From assembly GCF_023156195.1 (NCBI RefSeq), contig NZ_JAKUKA010000001.1:4216001-4280000 (forward strand): a stretch of 64,000 nucleotides of DNA, in the 5' to 3' direction. Shown here one piece after another: positions 30,414 through 38,776 of the stretch. This DNA comes from Chitinophaga sedimenti. GTDB lineage: Bacteria > Bacteroidota > Bacteroidia > Chitinophagales > Chitinophagaceae. The notes below the pieces were generated by a model that made no database searches, had not been told where the DNA came from, and saw only the letters and a list, made by a program, of their open reading frames with translations. Position numbers and translations under genes: made by a program. The first letter of the stretch is position 1. The number at the start of each line of letters is the position of its first letter.

Positions 30414-30499
30414 TTCGGATTGTTCTATTAATAATGCAAAATTAGGCATTCGCCCGCTTAGTTTCGGTTATCCCTACGGATAATTACGTATTCCGTGCC

Positions 30500-30507
30500 C
30501 AAAAGTA
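30500..30507 (-). promoter_or_regulatory. -7 element of the korA promoter (candidate)
   Basis: TACTTTTG on the minus strand is a full match to TAnnTTTG. No clear TTTG is seen 18-21 nt upstream, so the call is moderate. Inferred leader: about 85 nt to the korA start at 30413. Confidence 0.45.
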
Positions 30508-30513
30508 CACAAA

Positions 30514-30809
30514 TATGGTAGACTTTTCACACTTTTCCACGCTCATTAATGGGAGTGCAAGTTATCGAATTACTGATCCAAGTAGTAATCAAAAGCGGAA
30601 ATCCTAAAATGATCCCCTATAATGTTAAAGTGAATCTAAGAAAATGTTAAATACTTTTGTTGCAGATTATCTGGCACTTATGGGCATGGTAGTTGTCTTA
30701 TCTCTCATACAAGCAACGATTGAAATGTGATAAAACCTAACGATTCAGTCATTCATTTTAACCATATATACATAACCATTCTTTATTGAACCATTTAAAA
30801 TTGTATGCT
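30514..30809. other. Intergenic region with promoter-like elements
   Basis: The 396-nt gap between the divergent korA and the small secreted gene. Besides the korA -7 element it contains TACTTTTG on plus at 30652-30659. I see no gene in it. Confidence 0.4.
30652..30659 (+). promoter_or_regulatory. -7 element (candidate) for the small secreted gene
   Basis: TACTTTTG on plus matches TAnnTTTG fully; the -33 position holds only AAAGTG 19 nt upstream. It would leave a leader of about 144 nt before the ATG at 30810. Confidence 0.45.
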
Positions 30810-31127
30810 ATGAAAAAGACTAAATTAAGCATGTTAGCAGTAGCCGCGGTAGCCATTGGTGCATTCGCATTTAAAGGAATTGATGGCGGCGCAATCGCCG
30901 GTAAAGTAACACCTGCAGATGGTGCTACGGAAGCCTGGGCGGTAGCTGGTGCTGATACGCTGAAAGCAGCTATTTCAGACGGCGCATTTTCTTTCACTAA
31001 CGCCAAATCCGGAACTTACACTATCATCATTGACGGTAAAGATCCGTACAAAGATGCTACTATCACGGATGTGAAAGTAGAAGATGGTAAGTCTACCGAC
31101 CTTGGCGACATTAAATTAGAGCAATAG
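30810..31127 (+). CDS. Small secreted protein with carboxypeptidase-regulatory-like beta sandwich
   Basis: 105 residues: signal peptide MKKTKLSMLAVAAVAIGAFAF then AIAGKVTPADGATEAWAV, ISDGAFSFTNAKSGTYTIII and a DVKVEDGKSTDLGDIKL end. This is the seven-strand CarboxypepD_reg/CNA_B-like prealbumin fold also used at the N-terminus of SusC receptors. Here it stands alone as a whole periplasmic protein. The start at 30810 (ATG) is chosen over TTG at 30786. Intact frame. The role is unknown. Confidence 0.75.
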   Translation: MKKTKLSMLAVAAVAIGAFAFKGIDGGAIAGKVTPADGATEAWAVAGADTLKAAISDGAFSFTNAKSGTYTIIIDGKDPYKDATITDVKVEDGKSTDLGDIKLEQ

Positions 31128-31149
31128 TTGGTTTTCATAGGGGTTAATC

Positions 31150-31190
31150 AAAGCCGGCACATGCGATAAGCATGGCCGGCTTTACTTTTT
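31150..31190 (+). terminator. Terminator after the small secreted gene
   Basis: AAAGCCGGC-A-CATGC, loop GATAA, GCATG-GCCGGCTTT, then ACTTTTTAAG. It starts 22 nt after the stop. Confidence 0.85.
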
Positions 31191-31211
31191 AAGTTGATAT
31201 TGACATCAAAT

Positions 31212-31245
31212 AAAAAACGCCACAGCGGATAGCTGCGGCGTTTTT
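31212..31245. terminator. Second hairpin terminator, probably for the minus-strand unit
   Basis: AAAAACGCC-A-CAGC, loop GGATA, GCTG-C-GGCGTTTTT. It lies 27 nt past the stop of the 2H phosphoesterase gene (31272) on the minus strand, with T runs in both directions. Confidence 0.82.
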
Positions 31246-31271
31246 CGTATCATATCAGGACGAGGCTTTTA

Positions 31272-31829
31272 TCAAGCGCCGCCGAGTTTGCATTTCTGCA
31301 GCACTTCCCATGATTTGCCGTTGTGGCGGAGGAAGTACAGGTTGCTTACCTTAAAGCTGGCTTTGTACTCTTTATTCTCGTACTCCGGCCATGCTTTATC
31401 GAACTGGTCGTCCATGAGGTCTTTGAACGCCACGGTAACGTGAGGTGTGAAGCCAGTGCGCGCCAGCATCGTACTGAAGCCAAATTCCTTACGCAGGAAG
31501 TTGATCAGCTGACGGTGCATAGCACTCATGGTTTCGCTCTTTTCAACGTTAATGAACAGAACGCGGTTTTGTTTATTCGGGAAAGTACCGAAGCCGTTGA
31601 GCGACACTTCGAAAGGCGCCTGCGTTTTGGCAAACTCTGTGAGTTCATCGCAGAAAGATCTTTCGAGTGCCGGATCAGCAGTGAATGGCACCTGGAGCGT
31701 GATGTGCGGGAGCACTTTCAGCGCGTACATCGGGCCATAGTTTTCAGCAAATTCCTGCTTTATTTTGATGATCTCTTTACCTACTTCTGCTGTGGGCAGT
31801 AAAGCGATAAAGTAGATTTTGTTATCCAC
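31272..31829 (-). CDS. 2'-5' RNA ligase / 2H phosphoesterase family protein
   Basis: 185 residues when started at GTG 31829 (VDNKIYFIALLPTAEVG). The two catalytic HxT motifs are LPHITLQVPF (about residue 45) and FTPHVTVAFKDL (about 128), as in LigT/ThpR-like cyclic phosphodiesterases, which act on RNA 2',3'-cyclic ends or 2'-5' bonds. No ATG is available in the region, and the GTG overlaps the stop of the upstream gene (GTGGATAA), a typical coupled start. The open frame runs on upstream as an Ala-rich tract, which is only the antiphase reading of the glycine-rich repeats. Confidence 0.82.
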   Translation of the reverse strand: MDNKIYFIALLPTAEVGKEIIKIKQEFAENYGPMYALKVLPHITLQVPFTADPALERSFCDELTEFAKTQAPFEVSLNGFGTFPNKQNRVLFINVEKSETMSAMHRQLINFLRKEFGFSTMLARTGFTPHVTVAFKDLMDDQFDKAWPEYENKEYKASFKVSNLYFLRHNGKSWEVLQKCKLGGA

Positions 31830-32706
31830 TCTTGGCTCCCCTGGAGCCGCCGCCGAAGCCGCCACCGCCTTGTCTGCGCTGGAAGCCACCGCCGCCACCG
31901 CGATTGCCGCCGTAGCCACCGCCGCCGCGATTGCCGCCGCCGTAACCACCACCGCCGCGATTACCGCCGCCGTAGCCACCGCCGCCGCCACGATTGTAGC
32001 CGCCGCCACCGCCTTCACGGTTGCCATAGCCACCACCGCCATCACGATCGCGATAACCGCCACCGCCTTCGCGGTTGCCGTAGCCACCGCCACCCCGATT
32101 GCCGCCGCCATAACCACCGCCATAGCCGCCACCGTCACGATTGCCGCCGTAGCCGCCACCGCCGCGATTACCATAACCGCCACCGCCTTCACGGTTGCCG
32201 TAGCCGCCACCGCCTTCGCGATTGCCGTAACCACCACCGCCTTCACGGTTGCCATAGCCGCCACCGCCTTCGCGATTGCCGTAACCGCCGCCGCCTTCGC
32301 GACCGCCGCCACCGTAGCCGCCACCACGGTTTCCACCGCCGTAGCCGCCGCCGCCATCACGATCGCGATAACCGCCGCCGCCCTCACGGTCGCGGTATCC
32401 ACCGCCACCGCCGTAGCCGCCGCCACCGCTATTGTCACGACCGCCGCCGTAACCACCATTATTGTCGCGCGGACGATATCCGCCGCCGCTGCCGTCCCGA
32501 TCGCGTCCATAGCCACCGCCGTCGCGGTCACGATCATTGTTGAAACGACCTAAATCTCTGTCGCCCCGGTTAAAACCGCGGTCACCATCCTTGTTAAAAT
32601 CGGATTGACTGTTAAAGCCACCTTCCCGGTTTTGGTTGGGTTCTTGATCTCCTCCATTGGAATCTGGAGAGTACTTTCGGGGGCGTTCATTTCTCTCAAA
32701 GTTCAT
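31822..32706 (-). CDS. Glycine/arginine/tyrosine-rich low-complexity protein (RGG/GGY-like)
   Basis: 294 residues, almost wholly disordered. The N-terminal 60 residues are charged and Asn/Arg/Asp-rich (MNFERNERPRKYSPDSNGG then RGDRDLGRFNNDRDRDGGGY). The rest is tandem GGGGYGNRE, GGGGYRDRD and GGNRGGGGYGG repeats, ending RRQGGGGFGGGSRG. This is the composition of eukaryotic RGG RNA-binding and phase-separating regions. No RRM, cold-shock or helicase domain is present. It starts 9 nt after the kynU stop and ends 8 nt inside the 2H phosphoesterase gene. A role in RNA binding is inference from composition and neighbour. Confidence 0.8.
   Translation of the reverse strand: MNFERNERPRKYSPDSNGGDQEPNQNREGGFNSQSDFNKDGDRGFNRGDRDLGRFNNDRDRDGGGYGRDRDGSGGGYRPRDNNGGYGGGRDNSGGGGYGGGGGYRDREGGGGYRDRDGGGGYGGGNRGGGYGGGGREGGGGYGNREGGGGYGNREGGGGYGNREGGGGYGNREGGGGYGNRGGGGYGGNRDGGGYGGGYGGGNRGGGGYGNREGGGGYRDRDGGGGYGNREGGGGGYNRGGGGGYGGGNRGGGGYGGGNRGGGGYGGNRGGGGGFQRRQGGGGFGGGSRGAKSG
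31850..32560. repeat. GC-rich tandem repeats inside the glycine-rich gene
   Basis: Short units of about 24-27 nt coding GGGGYGNRE recur five times in a row around 32160-32290, with degenerate relatives throughout. On plus it appears as CCGCCACCGCC-rich sequence. Copy number is likely to vary between strains and to suffer from assembly errors. Confidence 0.8.
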
Positions 32707-32715
32707 CTTACTTGA

Positions 32716-33990
32716 TTAAAAACGTTTTGAAGCAATTTTTTCGATGATTTCATAAAAATGAAAGACATCTTCATAAGAGTTATACATAGGTGCTGGAGAT
32801 ACCCTGATCACTCCCGGTTCTCTCCAATCTACTACGATACCGGCCTCGGTCATCCTTTCATGGATTTCTTTTCCTTTTTCTTTAAATAACAAGGATAACT
32901 GGGCACCTCTTTCATTACAATTTTTAGGTGTAATTATTTCTAGATCAATATCTTTTAATTGTTCCAGCAGGAATTCAAGATAGTTGGTTAACCTGATGCT
33001 CTTTTCCCGTAACCTGTTAATACCAGCGGCATTGAACAATTCCAGTGAAGCTTTAAGCGAAACCATATTGAAGACCTGGGCAGTACTTTGTTGCCATCCT
33101 GAGGCCTCGGCTTTAGGGATAAATCCTTTTTCCATGCGGAAGCGGGTACTCTCTTCGTTCCCCCACCAACCGCCAAACCGTGGATAGTTACGATCCGATG
33201 CATGTTTGTCGTGTACAAAAACACCGCCAACAGCACCCGGACCACCATTTAAATATTTATAAGAACACCAGACGGCAAAATCTACTTCCCAATCATGTAA
33301 CTTCAACGGAACATTGCCTGCAACGTGCGCGAGGTCGAAACCTGCGATAGCGCCAACGTTATGCGCCGCGGCAGTGATAGCCTGCATATCTAATAACTGA
33401 CCCGTGTAGTAGTGTATTCCGCCCAGCAATATTAACGCAATACTAGTATTATGTTCGTTAATAATTTGCAAAATATCTTCTGTCCGAAGGATACTTTCGC
33501 CGTGACGAGGTGAAATTTCAACTATGGTGCTATCCGGTTCAAGGCCGTGATGCCCTGCCTGCGTCTCTACCGCGTACTGATCACTGGGAAATGCTCCTTT
33601 TTCAACCACGATCTTATACCTTGCTTCGGTAGGCCTGTAGAAGCTGGTCATCATAAGGTGAAGGTTCACGGTAAGGGTATTCATCACTGATACCTCGGTT
33701 TCCTTCGCGCCTACTATTTCTGATAATGTCTTACTAAACTGTTGATGGTAGAATAACCAGGGATTTTTTGCTTTCCAATATCCTTCTACCGCTACTTCCC
33801 GCCAATCGGCCAATTCCTGCTCGATGGCTGCCTGTACGCCCCTGGGCTGCAATCCCAGAGAATTCCCACAAAAATAAATTGCGTCTTTACCATTATGTTG
33901 CGGGAAAAAGAACTCATTTCTAAACCCTCTCAATTCATCCTGCTCGTCTTGTTGCCTGGCGTACGCTAGTGATGCTTCAAATGATTGCAT
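32716..33990 (-). CDS. kynU: Kynureninase
   Basis: A PLP-dependent enzyme cleaving kynurenine to anthranilate and alanine (or 3-hydroxykynurenine to 3-hydroxyanthranilate). 424 residues, intact. It has YFCGNSLGLQPRG near residue 40, DWREVAVEGYW, the PLP-contact GFDLAHVAGNVPLKLHDW, the Schiff-base lysine in WCSYKYLNGGPGAVGG and RFGGWWGNEESTRF. Other kynurenine-pathway genes (TDO, KMO, HAAO) are not nearby. It is followed after 9 nt by the glycine-rich gene, so it probably heads a three-gene unit. Confidence 0.95.
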   Translation of the reverse strand: MQSFEASLAYARQQDEQDELRGFRNEFFFPQHNGKDAIYFCGNSLGLQPRGVQAAIEQELADWREVAVEGYWKAKNPWLFYHQQFSKTLSEIVGAKETEVSVMNTLTVNLHLMMTSFYRPTEARYKIVVEKGAFPSDQYAVETQAGHHGLEPDSTIVEISPRHGESILRTEDILQIINEHNTSIALILLGGIHYYTGQLLDMQAITAAAHNVGAIAGFDLAHVAGNVPLKLHDWEVDFAVWCSYKYLNGGPGAVGGVFVHDKHASDRNYPRFGGWWGNEESTRFRMEKGFIPKAEASGWQQSTAQVFNMVSLKASLELFNAAGINRLREKSIRLTNYLEFLLEQLKDIDLEIITPKNCNERGAQLSLLFKEKGKEIHERMTEAGIVVDWREPGVIRVSPAPMYNSYEDVFHFYEIIEKIASKRF

Positions 33991-34185
33991 ATCTCTCTTA
34001 AAAAAACGCGTTATCCGGTTTCCTATTGCCGGCGCATGTCTATCTTAAACTTATATTAGTATACTATTACTCCTTACGTATTAATATTTATTTGCAGGTT
34101 GGTTTTTCATCTTCCGAATCAGGTTAACAGTGGCCTGCTCCAATAAAGATAAGCTAATTATTCAATAATCAAAGCTTAATTTTTA

Positions 34186-34972
34186 TCAATCGCCGTCCAG
34201 CAGATTGCCCAGTCCGCCCAGGATGCTGCCCTCTTCCCGTCTGCCTCCGGGACCGCCATAAGCCAATACCCGGCTGGCTAAACGACTGATCGGGAGCGAC
34301 TGCACCCAAACCTTACCAGGCCCTCTCAACACTGCGAAGAAGAGCCCTTCGCCACCGAACACCATATTCTTGATACCACGTACAAATTCAATATCAAAAT
34401 CGATGTTCTGGGTGTAGGCCACCAGACAACCCGTATCCAGCTTCATTACCTGGCCGGGCGCCAGTTCCTTTCCACCACCATGCCACCTGCATGTACAAAA
34501 GCCGGAGCCATCGCCCTCCAGTTTCTGCATGATAAAACCTTCGCCGCCAAAAATACCGGTACCCAATTTACGCTGAAACTCGATGCCCACACTCACGCCT
34601 TTCGCCGCGCACAAAAACGCGTCTTTCTGGCAAATTATCTTGTTGCCAAGCAGGGAAAGGTCCATTGGAATAATCTTACCAGGATAGGGAGAAGCGAAGC
34701 TGACGCGTTTTTGCCATAACCGGCATTAGTGAAGGCGGTAATAAAGAGGCTTTCGCCGGTGAGCAGCCTTTACCGGCACTCATCAATTTACCGAGAAAAC
34801 CCTGGTTGGCCTGAGAACCGTCGCCGAACATGGTTTGCATCTGGATTTCCTGGTCCATCATCATGAAACTACCGCTCTCTGCGATCACAGTTTCCTGTGG
34901 ATCCAGCTCAATTTCAACGATTTGCATTTCTTCACCAAAGATGCGATAATCAATTTCGTGGTTCTGCGGCAT
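34186..34972 (-). CDS. AIM24 family protein (TIGR00266), frame broken
   Basis: A cytosolic beta-rich protein of the AIM24/TIGR00266 family, of uncertain biochemical role; about 262 residues. It starts MPQNHEIDYRIFGEEMQIVE. The family features are the QETVIAESGSFMMMD strand, GFIMQKLEGDGSGF and KNMVFGGEGLFFAVLRGPGKVWVQSLP. Slips are near 34765 and 34708 (an A run); repair gives LLTGESLFITAFTNAGYGKK and RVSFASPYPGKIIPMDL. The Gly-rich C-terminal tail (GGLGNLLDGD) is typical. It stands alone between kynU and the efflux operon. Confidence 0.85.
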
Positions 34973-35101
34973 AAGGTCGGGTTGATAGATTTTTCAATTG
35001 CAGGGGCAAGATACGAAATCGGACGATTACCATGGTTACCTTTTATAAATATTAATATATGTAGCAGACTGTGGCAATGTCGCATGAAGCCAACCTGCCA
35101 T

Positions 35102-35131
35102 AAAAAAGCCGTCCTGAAGAATCAGGACGGC
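35102..35131 (-). terminator. Terminator of the first efflux operon
   Basis: GCCGTCCTG, loop AAGAAT, CAGGACGGC; on the minus strand it is followed by TTTTTTA. It lies 52 nt after the RND stop. Confidence 0.88.
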
Positions 35132-35182
35132 GATCTGTTAAACCTACAACTGTTACACTGTTTGCTCTAATTAAAAAAACAA

Positions 35183-38100
35183 CTAGTTTTTATATTCCGC
35201 ATGCACACCGTTACCAGACCTTGCATGCTCTTTATTTTGCTCGTCATGCGCCTGGCTGTTGAAGAAGTTATACGGCTTCTCCGACTGGTAATTCACGTCG
35301 TGCAACCTGTGCAGCGTTTCTTTCCGGGAGAATAACTTCAGGAACAACGGCAGGAACGGTACATATTTCAAACCACGGGGCCAGCCATACACGTCCAGGA
35401 TGTCGATCACACGTTTGTTCATGTAATACATCGTTGGTACCAGGATCAGGGTCAGGAAGGTCGCGAAGATCAGACCGAATACCATGGTCCAGGCCAGCGG
35501 TCCCCAGAACGCCACGTTATCGCCACCGAAATAGATATGCGGGTTACCGGTAGAGAACAGCGCGGCGAAGTCGATGTTCAAACCTACGGCCAGCGGAATC
35601 AGACCAAGGATCGCAGCGATCGCGGTCAGCAATACCGGCGTCATACGGGTACGGCCGGCTTCCACTACTGCTTCGTGTACAGGCGTGCCCTGCATCACCA
35701 GCAGATCGATGAACTCCACGAGTACGATACCGTTACGTACTACAAGTCCCGCCAGCGCCATGATACCTACACCGGTCATTACGATGGAGATATCCATACC
35801 GAAGATCGAGAAGCCAAGGAACACACCGATGATACTGAAAAACACTTCCAGCAGGATGAGCAATGCGCGGCCCATAGAGTTAAACTGGATAACCATGATC
35901 ATCATCATCAGGCCTACTGCGCTCAGCAAGGCGCCTACCAGGAAGTTCATCGTTTCCATCTGGTCTTCCTGCTCACCGGTCATTTTAATCATAATGCCAT
36001 CGGGCTGACCAAATTCGTCGATCGCCGTCTGGATGTTTTGCACCACTTCATTGGCGTTATAATCGGACAGTACGTTAGAATACAGAGTGATCACGCGTTT
36101 CTGGTCAATGCGTTTGATACCTGCATAGGTGTTACTGTAGCGGATGTCTGCCACGGAAGACAAAGGCACCTGGCGGATCTGGCCGCCCATGTTCATATCA
36201 CGGTAAGTGATATTCATGTTCAGCAGCATATTAATATTGTTACGCTGATCTTCTTTGAAACGCACCATGATCGGGTAGTCGTCTTCCGGATCGCGGAACT
36301 TAGATACTTCGAGTCCGTACAACGCGCTACGCAGCGCACCGCCGATCTGGTAAGTTGAAATTCCTTCGCGGTTGGCGCGTTCGCGGTCAATCACCACAAT
36401 TACTTCAGGTTTGTTCGCCTGGAAGTCGCTTTTCAGTTCTTCCACACCACCAATAGAAAGTGAATCGAGGTAACGTTTCAGGCGATCGGCGGTACCGGTC
36501 AGCTGGTCAAAATCATCACCCGAAATTTCGATGTTGATGGGTTTACCAGTGGGAGGTCCGCCTTGTTCCTGCTCAACAGTGATATCCGCGCCGGGAATGC
36601 CTTTTACGGCCTGGCGAATCTTATCCAGGTACGCCACGGTGGATGCGCCGTTACGCTGCCCGAACTCCACGAAGGCCACGGTCACTTTACCTTTCTGCGG
36701 TTGCACGCTCTGGTCCATCTGGCTGGGATCACCCGCACCAACAGCAACGTTGGAGATGATGGATTTTACCAGCGGGTTCTTTTCACCCACAACACCAACA
36801 ATTCTCTTTTCCACGATAGCTGTAATAGAGTCGGTATATTTCTGATCGGTACCATTCGGCAGTTCCAGGTAAGCGTAGATAAAGTTGGGATCGGCCTGGG
36901 GGAAGAATACAACCTTCGGGCTGCGGACAGCCGTTAGGAACAGGCTGAATATTAGCAGGACGAACGTAGCAACCAGGGCCAGTACAGGGCGCCAGCCGTG
37001 CAGACACTTCTCCAGGAAACGGCTGTACGAGTTCTGAATACGTGGCCAAAAATTATGCTGGAACGAACGCGCCACACCGCCAAGCCAGAATCTCTCCAAC
37101 ACCACGAGCAGATACATCACTACGATAAAATTGCCTACGCCGATACCGATGCCATAACCAATTAAGGCTGCTACTGCAAACGCGATGGAAATTATCGTAA
37201 ACGTCTTGTCAAATTTCGGTTTGGGATGATTTTCACCCTCATGACGGTCCATGAAATCCACCGCAAATACCGGGTTAATTACATAGGCCACGATCAGCGA
37301 AGCGATCAGCGTAGTAATAAGAGTGATAGGCAGATATTTCATGAACTCACCGATAACGCCGGGCCAGAACAGCAATGGCACGAACGGCGCCAACACCGTT
37401 AACGTACCGGAGAATACCGGCAGGAATACCTCGCCAGCCGCCATTTTTGCAGCTTTCACGATGCCCAGGTCTCTCCTTTCGTAAAAGATACGATGCACAT
37501 TCTCGATTACCACGATCGCATCATCCACCACAATACCCAATGCCGGGAGGAAGGAGAAGAGCACCATCATGTTCAGTGTAATGCCTGTAATCTGCATCAC
37601 AATAAACGCGATAAACATGGAGATCGGCACGGACAATGCCACGAAAATCGCATTCACAGCGCCCATGAAGAACATCAGGATCACGGTTACGAGGATAAAG
37701 CCGATGATAATGGTGTTGATCAGGTCGTGCAGGGTAACGCGGGTGGAGTCCGACTGATCCGCGGTAATTACTACCTCGAGGCCTTTCGGCAGGTAGTTTT
37801 CACGCATTTCTTTTACGATCTTCTGGATTTTATCCGAAGCATCGATCAGGTTTTTACCGCTTTGTTTAATTACGTTGAGCGTAATTACATTTTTACCGCC
37901 AAGACGTGCGTAGCTTTCCTGTTCCTTGAAACCATCCACTACGTCTGCAATGTCTTTCAAGTATACAACCGCGCCGGACGAGCCGCGCACTACGATGTTC
38001 TGAATTTTAGTCGGATCTTTATATTCGCCTTTCACGCTCAGTGTACGCTTCTGTCCATCCAGTGTTACCTGACCGCCGGACACTGTACGGTTTTCGTTCG

Positions 38101-38740
38101 CGATGGCGCCCGCTACATCTTCAAAGCTGATCTTAGCCGCGTCCATTTTGTATTTATCCAGATTGATCTGAATTTCACGGTCCAGCGCGCCAATGATGTC
38201 CACACGCGTAATTTCCGTCAGGGCTTCTACCCTGTCCTGCATTTCATCTGCATACTTCTTCAACGATTGCAGGTCAAAGTCACCGGACAGGTTAATGTTC
38301 ATGATCGGTATCTGCGACACGTCAATCTTCATGATCTGCGGCTCCTGGTCGAGGTTATTCGGCAGGTCCGTTTTAGCATCGTCTACCTTTTCGCGTACCT
38401 CCTGCCGGGCCGTTTCTATATTAACATCCGTATTAAATTCAATCGTGATGATAGAAAAGTCCTGCATGGATGTGCTCTTGATTTCCTTTACACCGGAAAT
38501 ACCGCCCAGTTGCTTTTCGATGGGCTTGGTCACCAGCGTTTCCATATCTTCCGGGGAAGTACCAAAGTAAGCCGTCTGGATATAGAACTGCGGAAACACC
38601 ACCTCGGGAAACTGTTCTTTAGGCAGCGACTGGTAGGCAAAGATGCCCGCCAGCGACAGGATGATCGTGGCCACATAAATGCTGACCTTATTATCGACCG
38701 CCCAACTGGTGATTTTAAACTCTTTATTTGAATCTTTCAT
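35183..38740 (-). CDS. RND-family efflux pump inner-membrane subunit
   Basis: 1185 residues, intact: a proton-driven trimeric pump of the AcrB/MexF type. N-terminal helix VSIYVATIILSLAGIFAYQ with FPEVVFPQF, porter domains, then helix 4 with VVDDAIVVIENVHR, the Asp-Asp proton relay. In helix 10 the usual Lys is Arg (LVVRNGIVLVEF, about residue 1004). There is an extra hydrophobic stretch near residue 510-545 and a long charged C-terminal tail (EQNKEHARSGNG). It follows the adaptor gene by 36 nt. Substrates are unknown; the TetR regulator points to toxic organic compounds. Confidence 0.92.
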   Translation of the reverse strand: MKDSNKEFKITSWAVDNKVSIYVATIILSLAGIFAYQSLPKEQFPEVVFPQFYIQTAYFGTSPEDMETLVTKPIEKQLGGISGVKEIKSTSMQDFSIITIEFNTDVNIETARQEVREKVDDAKTDLPNNLDQEPQIMKIDVSQIPIMNINLSGDFDLQSLKKYADEMQDRVEALTEITRVDIIGALDREIQINLDKYKMDAAKISFEDVAGAIANENRTVSGGQVTLDGQKRTLSVKGEYKDPTKIQNIVVRGSSGAVVYLKDIADVVDGFKEQESYARLGGKNVITLNVIKQSGKNLIDASDKIQKIVKEMRENYLPKGLEVVITADQSDSTRVTLHDLINTIIIGFILVTVILMFFMGAVNAIFVALSVPISMFIAFIVMQITGITLNMMVLFSFLPALGIVVDDAIVVIENVHRIFYERRDLGIVKAAKMAAGEVFLPVFSGTLTVLAPFVPLLFWPGVIGEFMKYLPITLITTLIASLIVAYVINPVFAVDFMDRHEGENHPKPKFDKTFTIISIAFAVAALIGYGIGIGVGNFIVVMYLLVVLERFWLGGVARSFQHNFWPRIQNSYSRFLEKCLHGWRPVLALVATFVLLIFSLFLTAVRSPKVVFFPQADPNFIYAYLELPNGTDQKYTDSITAIVEKRIVGVVGEKNPLVKSIISNVAVGAGDPSQMDQSVQPQKGKVTVAFVEFGQRNGASTVAYLDKIRQAVKGIPGADITVEQEQGGPPTGKPINIEISGDDFDQLTGTADRLKRYLDSLSIGGVEELKSDFQANKPEVIVVIDRERANREGISTYQIGGALRSALYGLEVSKFRDPEDDYPIMVRFKEDQRNNINMLLNMNITYRDMNMGGQIRQVPLSSVADIRYSNTYAGIKRIDQKRVITLYSNVLSDYNANEVVQNIQTAIDEFGQPDGIMIKMTGEQEDQMETMNFLVGALLSAVGLMMMIMVIQFNSMGRALLILLEVFFSIIGVFLGFSIFGMDISIVMTGVGIMALAGLVVRNGIVLVEFIDLLVMQGTPVHEAVVEAGRTRMTPVLLTAIAAILGLIPLAVGLNIDFAALFSTGNPHIYFGGDNVAFWGPLAWTMVFGLIFATFLTLILVPTMYYMNKRVIDILDVYGWPRGLKYVPFLPLFLKLFSRKETLHRLHDVNYQSEKPYNFFNSQAHDEQNKEHARSGNGVHAEYKN

Positions 38741-38776
38741 AAAATACTTTTAGCATGATGAGCTGCGGAGATACAC

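Noticed and set aside
31272..32537. A 421-residue Ala/Val-rich protein ending in the 2H phosphoesterase
   Set aside because: The Ala-rich half is the wrong-phase reading of the GC-rich glycine repeats. The 2H domain starts at GTG 31829.
31819..32553. A 244-residue Ala/Thr-rich frame on plus, opposite the glycine-rich gene
   Set aside because: It is an antisense reading of low-complexity GC-rich repeats, with no start context and no family.
37493..38731. A 412-residue plus-strand frame opposite the RND pump
   Set aside because: It is antisense to the pump; His-rich and lacking any recognisable domain.
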